Below are positions 26,193 through 33,108 of a stretch of DNA of 34,052 bases, in pieces. A program made the position numbers and the translations under genes. How positions within the stretch are numbered: position 1 is the stretch's first letter; each line of letters begins with the position of its first letter. Under the pieces are notes generated by a model. It saw only the letters and a list, made by a program, of their open reading frames with translations, was not told the DNA's origin and ran no database searches. This DNA is from Parcubacteria group bacterium Athens0714_16 (GTDB taxonomy: Bacteria > Patescibacteriota > Minisyncoccia > Phycocordibacterales > 21-14-all-36-13): assembly GCA_007376805.1 (NCBI GenBank), contig VMGX01000005.1:1-34052 (forward strand), written 5' to 3'.

Positions 26193-26774
26193 CTAACTTG
26201 CGAGAACCGCGGACGGGAAGTTGACATCAAAATCACCGCCAAGCCAGTAGAAGAACCAGTACCACTCGCCACCAAGCCAGCAGAGACACAGGACGCAGCG
26301 ACGACCAAGGGAGAACCGCAGAATTGTTCCATCAAAGAAAATAAAAGTTGTGTTTCCATTTGTTTTCTTTTTCCATTCTTCGGGAATCAAGTTTTGATTT
26401 TCCCAAAGTGTTTGGAAAATTTTTGCATCCAAACGGGTAACATTTTTTTCTTTTAGGCGATTGATTTTATCTTCGCCTTTGATGGTTTTTTCTTTTTTTT
26501 CTAAAGTTGTTTCAAAAACAACTTTAGTTAAATCAACTTCTGTGAGAGCAAGTGATTTTTCATCTTGCTCTTCTATTGACCATCCTGCACCAATGAATTT
26601 TGCAGGGTCAAAGGGTTGAGAGCGGTCAATTTGGATTATTTTTTGTCCAGAAACAATTAATTCATCTCTCAAAAATTTTCTGGCGGACTCCTCTCCGCCG
26701 AGTTTTTTAACAATGGCGTTCATTTCGCCCATTGTTAGATTTTTTGAAGCAAATTTGCTTTCAGCATTTTCCAT
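26193..26774 (-). CDS. DGR target protein 2 (variable C-terminus)
   Basis: C-terminus TILRFSLGRRCVLCLCWLGGEWYWFFYWLGGDFDVNFPSAVLAS encoded by VR2. Confidence 0.93.
   Translation of the reverse strand: MENAESKFASKNLTMGEMNAIVKKLGGEESARKFLRDELIVSGQKIIQIDRSQPFDPAKFIGAGWSIEEQDEKSLALTEVDLTKVVFETTLEKKEKTIKGEDKINRLKEKNVTRLDAKIFQTLWENQNLIPEEWKKKTNGNTTFIFFDGTILRFSLGRRCVLCLCWLGGEWYWFFYWLGGDFDVNFPSAVLAS
26197..26323 (-). repeat. DGR variable repeat VR2
   Basis: 25 differences from TR, 24 at TR adenines on coding strand. Confidence 0.95.
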
Positions 26775-26840
26775 TTGAAACCTCCAACTAATTTGTTGTT
26801 TTAACCTCTCATCCGAGGTAGGAGCTTAGCTTTTATTTTC

Positions 26841-26889
26841 AGCCACAGCTAAAAAATTACAAATGAAATTACAATTTTTTAGCTGTGGC
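26841..26889 (-). promoter_or_regulatory. long 5'UTR hairpin of DGR target 2
   Basis: gccacagctaaaaaatt...aattttttagctgtggc. Confidence 0.7.
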
Positions 26890-26933
26890 CACTCGCAAGT
26901 TATGTAAACGAGCTCTTTGAAAATTCTATATAT

Positions 26934-26962
26934 ATGATAGCATACTATGGTTTATTTGTCAA
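26934..26962 (-). promoter_or_regulatory. sigma70 promoter of DGR target 2
   Basis: TTGACA (26962-26957), 17 nt, TATCAT (26939-26934) on minus strand. Confidence 0.8.
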
Positions 26963-27111
26963 ATATTTTTCAATTACCCAATGCTCCCTAAAATAGACAA
27001 CAAACCACGGCTTAATAAAGCCGTAGTTTGTTTAATTTCACTTGGAGACTTAGTCTCCAAGTGAAAAAATAATGGATTCAAAACCTCCCCCAGAGGTTTT
27101 GAATTTAGTGA

Positions 27112-27522
27112 TTACTTGAGTTCTACTTTTGCTCCGACTGCTTCTATTTGTTTCTTCATGTCTTCTGCTTCTGCTTTCTTTACCCCTTCTTTCAAAACTG
27201 AAGGTGCATTATCTATCAATGCTTTTGCCTCAGCCAAACCAAGATTCAATATTGCTTTAACTGCTTTAATCACAGCAATTTTATTTTCACCAACTGATTT
27301 CAACTCAACTGTGAATGAATCTTTTTCTTCAACTTCTTCTACGACTCCTCCATTTCCTAAAGAAGCAACTGCAACTGCTGTTGCAGAAACTCCAAATTTC
27401 TTTTCTAAAACTCTAACGAGTTCGTTGAGTTCCAAAACTGACATTTTTTCAACTTCATCAACAAGTTTTTTAAATTTTGCAGGAACTTCAAATGTTTCTT
27501 CTACTTTATTTTCATCTGCCAT
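27112..27522 (-). CDS. rplL: 50S ribosomal protein L7/L12
   Basis: [45 protein letters not shown]. Confidence 0.97.
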   Translation of the reverse strand: MADENKVEETFEVPAKFKKLVDEVEKMSVLELNELVRVLEKKFGVSATAVAVASLGNGGVVEEVEEKDSFTVELKSVGENKIAVIKAVKAILNLGLAEAKALIDNAPSVLKEGVKKAEAEDMKKQIEAVGAKVELK

Positions 27523-27586
27523 AATAATTTTTTAAAATTAATAATATTGTGCTTTTGTGATTTAATGATTTAGTGATTTGGCGATT

Positions 27587-28075
27587 TTATGTTCTCGCTT
27601 CTGCAATTTTGCTTAAAACTGTAACAATTCCTTGTATTGGAGAATTAATTATGTTTGCAAATTGTCCTCTTAAAATGAGCATGTCTGGTATTTGTGCTAA
27701 TTCATTTATTTTATCTTTACCAGCAAATTCATTTTCAAAAATACCGCCCATGATAACAAGTTTCTCTTTATATTTTTTACAAAAGTTGTATATCTCTCTC
27801 GCAGGAGATAATTCATCTTTTGCATATACTAAACCTAACTCGCCATCAAGTTTTGGTGTTTCTCCTCCGATTTTTTTACTTTCAAGCGCTTTTCTTATGA
27901 GTGTTTTTTTAGCAACAAAATAACCGATATCGTTTTTTCTTAATTCCTTTCGTATCGCAGTAGTTTCACCTACACCCAAACCATGAAAGTTTACAAAAAC
28001 AATAGTTTTTGCATCATCAAAAATATCTTTCAATTTTGATACTATTTCTTTCTTTTTATCTTTTGTTATAGCCAT
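27587..28075 (-). CDS. rplJ: 50S ribosomal protein L10
   Basis: DDAKTIVFVNFHGLGVGETTAIRKELRKNDIGYFVAKKTLIRKAL. Confidence 0.95.
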   Translation of the reverse strand: MAITKDKKKEIVSKLKDIFDDAKTIVFVNFHGLGVGETTAIRKELRKNDIGYFVAKKTLIRKALESKKIGGETPKLDGELGLVYAKDELSPAREIYNFCKKYKEKLVIMGGIFENEFAGKDKINELAQIPDMLILRGQFANIINSPIQGIVTVLSKIAEART

Positions 28076-28153
28076 ACATTCTTCGAAGCGAAGATCAACG
28101 CACTTGCCCGCCTATGGCGGGGATAATACGCAGATAAACGCAGAAATTAAAAT

Positions 28154-28225
28154 AACGGTCCAAAGAAAAGACCGCTTAATCGACCTCCGCAGGACTTATA
28201 TGTATTCGTCGCCTGCTTCTTTGGT
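28154..28225 (-). ncRNA. L10 leader (autoregulatory) with putative attenuator
   Basis: ACCAAAGAAGCAGGCGACGAATAC...TAAGTCCTGCGGAGGTCGATT followed by CGGTCTTTTCTTTGGACCGTTATTTT, upstream of rplJ. Confidence 0.75.
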
Positions 28226-28231
28226 ATTTGT

Positions 28232-28260
28232 ATATTATCTTTAATTAAAAATCATGTCAA
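28232..28260 (-). promoter_or_regulatory. sigma70 promoter of rplJL
   Basis: TTGACA (28260-28255), 17 nt, TAATAT (28237-28232). Confidence 0.85.
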
Positions 28261-28297
28261 CCCAGCACTTATTTTGTTAACAAAATAAGTGCTGGGT
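28260..28297. terminator. perfect palindromic hairpin between the SIMPL gene and rplJL promoter
   Basis: acccagcacttattttgttaacaaaataagtgctgggt. Confidence 0.6.
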
Positions 28298-28341
28298 ATC
28301 TGCGAAAATCTGCGGTTTTTTATCTGCGGATATCTGCGACG

Positions 28342-29148
28342 CTAGCGTATTTCGTAAGTAATATTTACAGTTGAAACAATTTTACTTTCCCCGGTTGGTA
28401 TTTCTGGTACTGATGCCGTTACCGCTCCTCCGGTTGCGTAACTTTCTGATTTCATGGCATCATATCGTCCATAAACAATTCCATTCCCATATTCAGAATA
28501 ATTTACAACTCTGACAAGCTTAACACCAAGCGCACTTGCAAGTTCTTCTGCTTTTGTCTTTGCATTTTCTATCGCCATATCACGAGCTTGGGTTTTTAAT
28601 TCATCTTGTTTATCAATTGAGAAACTGACACCACTCACATCACTCGCTCCAAGCCCACCTAAATCTGTAAGAATACTGCCGACTTTGTCTAAATCTCTAA
28701 TCTTTAATGTAATATTGTGGCTAACGTTATACCCAACGATAATACTTTTGCCCTGTGGACATGGATAAGCAAAACAATTTATTTTTTCATAATCGTATTC
28801 TGGGTAAATATTATAACCGCCCGTTGCTATGTCTTTTTCATCGATTTCTGAATTTTTCAAACTTTCAAGAATGCCATTCATCTTTTTGGTAACCGCTTCC
28901 TGTGCTTCTTTTACTGTTTTTGCCTTTTCACTCACAGTAAAAGAAAATGTAGCTATGTCGGGCGCAGCAAAAACCTCGCCCTTGCCTTCTATATTAATCG
29001 TACCCTGCATACCTCCCTCTCTACCAATATAACTACCGGATTTCCATTCGTTTATGACCTTGACTGCAAAAAAGAGAGAAATAATAATAACAAAAACAAA
29101 AATTGCTTTTGATACATTATTCTTATTATTTTCAAAAAGTGTATTCAT
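28342..29148 (-). CDS. SIMPL domain (DUF541) protein with N-terminal TM/signal
   Basis: GKGEVFAAPDIATFSFTVSEKAKTVKEAQE...; SVNITYEIR. Confidence 0.9.
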   Translation of the reverse strand: MNTLFENNKNNVSKAIFVFVIIISLFFAVKVINEWKSGSYIGREGGMQGTINIEGKGEVFAAPDIATFSFTVSEKAKTVKEAQEAVTKKMNGILESLKNSEIDEKDIATGGYNIYPEYDYEKINCFAYPCPQGKSIIVGYNVSHNITLKIRDLDKVGSILTDLGGLGASDVSGVSFSIDKQDELKTQARDMAIENAKTKAEELASALGVKLVRVVNYSEYGNGIVYGRYDAMKSESYATGGAVTASVPEIPTGESKIVSTVNITYEIR

Positions 29149-29212
29149 GATTATTTTTAATTAAACTTATAAATTCTAATGTGTGTATTATAGTATTTTT
29201 TTATACAAAAAC

Positions 29213-29240
29213 AAAAAAACGGAGCTCTGCTCCGTTTTTT
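29213..29240 (-). terminator. bidirectional-looking terminator
   Basis: aaaaaaacggagctctgctccgtttttt. Confidence 0.85.
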
Positions 29241-29258
29241 TATACTCTATAACGAGAA

Positions 29259-29429
29259 TTACTCTGTTACAGGTGGTACTACTTCAGGAGTAGTCGTTGC
29301 AACTACGTCTGTTGGTACTGTTGTATCTGTTGTTACATCAGTTGGTGTTGTTGTTTTAGAAGCAAACAAATACCATCCAAGTATCAACACAACTACTACA
29401 ACAATTACAGTCATTAGTGTTTTGTTCAT
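29259..29429 (-). CDS. 56-aa membrane-anchored Thr/Val/Pro-rich small protein
   Basis: MNKTLMTVIVVVVVLILGWYLFASKTTTPTDVTTDTTVPTDVVATTTPEVVPPVTE; followed by terminator; below ORF-track cutoff. Confidence 0.7.
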   Translation of the reverse strand: MNKTLMTVIVVVVVLILGWYLFASKTTTPTDVTTDTTVPTDVVATTTPEVVPPVTE

Positions 29430-29509
29430 ATTAATTTTCGATTAATAACTTTATAATACACAGCACTATATCATGTGTTGGTTAATATACACAAGTGGAT
29501 ATTTAAATA

Positions 29510-30196
29510 TTATTGGGAGGTAATCTCTAGGCGAAGTTTTTTCGCAAGCAAAGAGGGCTTGTTTCTACACATAAATTCAATTTTACTGGCCGACCTGTGT
29601 GATTCTGGGTATAACAAACCACTCGCCATTAGGCGCCTTTCATGAACTTCGTGTAAAAGAACAAACCGTCGCTCTTTTGGAGAAAGATCATCGTCAATCC
29701 AAACTTCGTTTTTTGGTACAAACGAATAAACTTTGTCATGACCACCCTCAGTAAAATCGATAAAATAAAAGTCCCGCACAAGTTCGCCGTGAACAAGCCA
29801 CACTTCTAGCCCATTTTTGTAGGATGCGATTTGTTTTTTGTGAATTTGTTTTATAAGTGTCGTGTTCGTAAGTGATGGTTTTAAATCTTTAACCTCATCT
29901 GATTTAATTCTTTCTGCACGTTCAGATTTGCTAGCATGCATAAGGGCGGTTTTGTATTTCATCCCCCGTCGCATAAGATGCCACTCAACAAGAAGGTGAT
30001 GAATAAAAAACTCCTCTTCTCCGGGACTAAATTCTTTATCAATCCAAAATTCGTTTGTTGGAATAAAATGGAAAACGTAATGTTGTCCGAAATTTGTAAA
30101 TTCTTGATCAAAGTTTTCTCGAACATATTTCCCATCAACAAACCAAATCGTTATGTTCTTTATAACTTTAAATTTTTTTAAATATGGTTTTTTCAT
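29510..30196 (-). CDS. hypothetical protein with internal tandem duplication
   Basis: two copies of WxVxGxxVR...DxxFTxxGxxxVxxFxPxNExWIDxxxSPxExxFxxxHxxxExxLMxxG. Confidence 0.7.
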   Translation of the reverse strand: MKKPYLKKFKVIKNITIWFVDGKYVRENFDQEFTNFGQHYVFHFIPTNEFWIDKEFSPGEEEFFIHHLLVEWHLMRRGMKYKTALMHASKSERAERIKSDEVKDLKPSLTNTTLIKQIHKKQIASYKNGLEVWLVHGELVRDFYFIDFTEGGHDKVYSFVPKNEVWIDDDLSPKERRFVLLHEVHERRLMASGLLYPESHRSASKIEFMCRNKPSLLAKKLRLEITSQ

Positions 30197-30244
30197 ACAA
30201 AAAATATGACAAACAAAAATCGGTTGATAATTTTTTACTTACAG

Positions 30245-31003
30245 CTAGATTTGAAAACAATAACTTATCGAAACAAAAACCAAAACCATAAACAGAAATG
30301 TGTAAATTTGAGGCAAATTAATTCTGCTTGGTAATTTTTTTAGTTTCTTTGTGATAAACCATTCTGAAATTTCTATTAATAAAATTAAGGTTGCAAATCC
30401 AACAAGATTACCAGCAATTACATCACTAAAATAATGAACCCCCAAATAAAGACGGCTCAAATCAACCAACACAACTAGTGAAAGAAAAGACAGGAATGCT
30501 ATCGCCCGTATTTTTAATGATTCATAATTTCTAAAAATTAAATAAACTAGAAATCCATAAAATAAAACTACTGATGTGGCATGTCCACTTGGAAATGAAA
30601 AAGAGTTTGCTACTACTGCTCTTAAAAAAAGAGCTGGACGTTCTATGTGAAATAAATATTTGCTGACAATTGCAATGCCTTCTCCGACAGCAAGTGTTAG
30701 CCAAAGAAAAAATACATAAATATGTTGTTTGTTAAACCAAAAAAATATACTCAATATAGTTGATAAAGCAATAACAACTAAGGACTCTGCAAATAAAGTT
30801 ATAAAATAAAAGATATTGAGAAATGTTTCGTTACGAAAAATATAAAAAAAGTTGGTAATCCGCACATCAAACAATACCAGTGGGTTGTTTACAAGATAAC
30901 CTTGGACCATACCAAGCAGTAAAAAAAACGCATACAAAATAACGGCCGTAAAAACATGAATGGGTATATCTGCAAAATTAATTATGTTTAATACTTTCTT
31001 CAT
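30245..31003 (-). CDS. PAP2-family phosphatase
   Basis: HIERPALF...SFPSGHATS...SRLYLGVHYFSDVIAG. Confidence 0.92.
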   Translation of the reverse strand: MKKVLNIINFADIPIHVFTAVILYAFFLLLGMVQGYLVNNPLVLFDVRITNFFYIFRNETFLNIFYFITLFAESLVVIALSTILSIFFWFNKQHIYVFFLWLTLAVGEGIAIVSKYLFHIERPALFLRAVVANSFSFPSGHATSVVLFYGFLVYLIFRNYESLKIRAIAFLSFLSLVVLVDLSRLYLGVHYFSDVIAGNLVGFATLILLIEISEWFITKKLKKLPSRINLPQIYTFLFMVLVFVSISYCFQI

Positions 31004-31043
31004 ATAATAAAGTTTAGCAAATCAAAAATAAAACCACCAATAC

Positions 31044-31081
31044 AAACATGACCGTTTTGTTAAAACAAAACGGTCATGTTT
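31044..31081 (-). terminator. palindromic terminator
   Basis: aaacatgaccgttttgttaaaacaaaacggtcatgttt. Confidence 0.75.
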
Positions 31082-31101
31082 TATAATTTTAAATATATTG
31101 A

Positions 31102-31338
31102 TTACTTCTTTCTTCGCAACACAAACAAAACTCCCGCAGAAAAAATGAAGGAAATTAAGTTAAGCCATGCAATAGATCCAAGTCCAGAAATAAATCCGTC
31201 CAAAACAAGCAAGAAAACACCCGCTGTATAAATACCAACAAAAGAAGAATTAATTCGTGTGTCTTTTTTATTGGTCAATAAACTAAACTCATAAAGCCAC
31301 GCAACACAAATAATGATTAACCCAAGTATAGTTAACAT
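31102..31338 (-). CDS. small membrane protein
   Basis: 78 aa, hydrophobic helices. Confidence 0.6.
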   Translation of the reverse strand: MLTILGLIIICVAWLYEFSLLTNKKDTRINSSFVGIYTAGVFLLVLDGFISGLGSIAWLNLISFIFSAGVLFVLRRKK

Positions 31339-31394
31339 ATGTTTTTTTAATTATTTTTTTTTATAAATATTCCAAATCGACCAAAGTAAAAATT

Positions 31395-31414
31395 GGGCGA
31401 CTAGAGAGAATCGG
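31395..31414 (-). repeat. 20-nt duplicate of the tRNA-His 3' end
   Basis: gggcgactagagagaatcgg identical to 31560-31579. Confidence 0.9.
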
Positions 31415-31559
31415 GGTCAAGTTTCTAATTCGTTTTGTTCATAAGAACTTCCTCCCCGAGCTCGGCGACCCAGAGGGTACCCCGCCTCCGCTTTTCGATT
31501 CTCTATACCCACTCCAAAAATACAGTTGCCAAACACTTTGTGTTTGTCTCATTATTTTT

Positions 31560-31632
31560 GGGCGACTAGAGAGAATCGGACTCTCAACTTCGGTTCCACA
31601 AACCGAGGTTTTACCATTAAACTATAGTCGCC
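31560..31632 (-). tRNA. tRNA-His (GTG)
   Basis: GGCGACTATAGTTTAATGGTAAAACCTCGGTTTGTGGAACCGAAGTTGAGAGTCCGATTCTCTCTAGTCGCCC cloverleaf, anticodon GTG, C73. Confidence 0.93.
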
Positions 31633-31692
31633 ATATAAAATATATTATATTAGAAATGGTTTAATAACAAACTGTTTAAATTACTCTATTTG

Positions 31693-31776
31693 TGCACGAG
31701 AGAGGACTTGAACCTCCACACCCGTAAGGGCATATCCACCTCAAGGATACGTGTATACCAATTTCACCACTCGTGC
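31693..31776 (-). tRNA. tRNA-Leu (GAG)
   Basis: GCACGAGTGGTGAAATTGGTATACACGTATCCTTGAGGTGGATATGCCC...GTTCAAGTCCTCTCTCGTGCA with long variable arm. Confidence 0.93.
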
Positions 31777-31777
31777 A

Positions 31778-32458
31778 TTATTTTATCAAATACTTTTTTT
31801 GTTGTTTCTTTTCTGTCTTTAGGGCTTTTTCTATTTTTACAAGCTTCCTGGATAAACAAACAACGCTGTGATTGTAATACATTTTTTTAATAATTTCTAA
31901 TGCTTCTTTTTTTGCATATTTTAATTGGAAAGCAGAATTTTTCTTGCTTTTCCCGATATAACCAGAAACGTTGATTTTGTTATTTAATTCTTCTCTAATC
32001 CATTCTATGTGTTTTTTGCTTGCAGAAACAAATTCTATATAAAACATATGACTCGAACGCCATCTTGGGTCCCAGTATGAGTAAAATGTCCCATCACCAT
32101 CAAAACAACCCCTCAAAAAATCAAAAAAATACTTTTCTGGTATATTTAATTTCCCCATTGTCAGTGATTTTTTTGGAGTTAAACCAATAGAAAAAAGAAA
32201 ATCGTAAAACATTCTATTTTTAAATTGGATTCTCAAACACTTGTCTCCTTTTTGGTTTCGCTTATTACCTATTTTAAAATTTATCCCAACACACTTAGAA
32301 AAATTCAATAACTGTTCTCTGTCCTTGGATGTTAAATCGATTAATAAACCATCATTAGACAAACAACCATCCGTGACAAGTAAACCAATTGCATAAGCCA
32401 AATTTGAATTCCACTTCTCGTTTATAATTTTCTTTGGTTTTGGTCCACTCTTTCCCAT
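31778..32458 (-). CDS. LAGLIDADG-family homing endonuclease-like protein (start probably 32458)
   Basis: AYAIGLLVTDGCLS and FLRGCFDGDGTFY paired LAGLIDADG-type motifs. Confidence 0.85.
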   Translation of the reverse strand: MGKSGPKPKKIINEKWNSNLAYAIGLLVTDGCLSNDGLLIDLTSKDREQLLNFSKCVGINFKIGNKRNQKGDKCLRIQFKNRMFYDFLFSIGLTPKKSLTMGKLNIPEKYFFDFLRGCFDGDGTFYSYWDPRWRSSHMFYIEFVSASKKHIEWIREELNNKINVSGYIGKSKKNSAFQLKYAKKEALEIIKKMYYNHSVVCLSRKLVKIEKALKTEKKQQKKYLIK

Positions 32459-32465
32459 GTAAATA

Positions 32466-32499
32466 TTATACCGCCTCAAGGTAGTAGCGTCTACTAGTT
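32466..32499 (-). pseudogene. tRNA-Leu(GAG)-like fragment (D-arm to anticodon arm)
   Basis: CTAGTAGACGCTACTACCTTGAGGCGGTATAAT on minus strand resembles GGTAGACGC..TACCTTGAGGTGGTA of bacterial tRNA-Leu(GAG). Confidence 0.5.
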
Positions 32500-32504
32500 A
32501 TAAA

Positions 32505-32541
32505 AAAATTAAAAAACCATAACAATGTTATGGTTTTTTAA
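32505..32541 (-). terminator. terminator after rplS
   Basis: aaaaaaccataacattgttatggttttttaattttttt on minus strand. Confidence 0.85.
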
Positions 32542-32543
32542 AC

Positions 32544-33068
32544 TTACTCCTCTTTTTTTGTTTCTGTAGATTGATTTTCCTGTTCTTTCAAAATTTTCTT
32601 ATTTTCTTCATCGGCTAAATCTTTTTTCTTTTTTTCATCTTCTTTTCTCTTTTCGTCTATTCCGCTTAGTGTAGAAATATCTACCATCTTTGCCTTTCTC
32701 ATTTGTTTTTTAATTTCTTTTGAGGCCTTGTCTCTTATGTAGTAAAGTTTTGCTCTTCTTACTTTTGCTCTTTTTGTTATTTCAATCTTGTCTATTATTG
32801 GAGAATATAGTGGAAAAATTTTTTCAACACCAACCCCGTCCAAAACTCTTCTTACGGTAAAAGTTGCTCCGGCTTCGTTCCCATGTTTTTTCGCAAGAAC
32901 AATCCCCTCAAAGGCCTGAACCCTCGTTTTGCCTTTGTCTTGAATCTTTTGCCACACACGAATTGTATCACCTGACTTAATACCAAGGTTTCTTCTTTCT
33001 TCCATATTTACTGGAGACGTTTTTGTATTTAATTTTATTACTGTCTTTGCGGTCATAATGGAGAACAA
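32544..33068 (-). CDS. rplS: 50S ribosomal protein L19 with acidic/basic C-terminal extension (start probably at the MTAK Met)
   Basis: SGDTIRVWQKIQDKGKTRVQAFEGIVLAKKHGNEAGATFTVRRV...RRAKLYYIRDK. Confidence 0.95.
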   Translation of the reverse strand: MFSIMTAKTVIKLNTKTSPVNMEERRNLGIKSGDTIRVWQKIQDKGKTRVQAFEGIVLAKKHGNEAGATFTVRRVLDGVGVEKIFPLYSPIIDKIEITKRAKVRRAKLYYIRDKASKEIKKQMRKAKMVDISTLSGIDEKRKEDEKKKKDLADEENKKILKEQENQSTETKKEE

Positions 33069-33108
33069 TTTAACACAGACGGCGAATTACCGCAATATTT
33101 TAAATTTC

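Noticed and set aside
26072-26359. 95-aa minus ORF over VR2
   Set aside because: Out-of-frame reading of the target gene and its terminator.
5374-27591. possible CRISPR array from repeated octamers
   Set aside because: Repeats are 8 bp in tandem with no spacers and no cas genes in the window.
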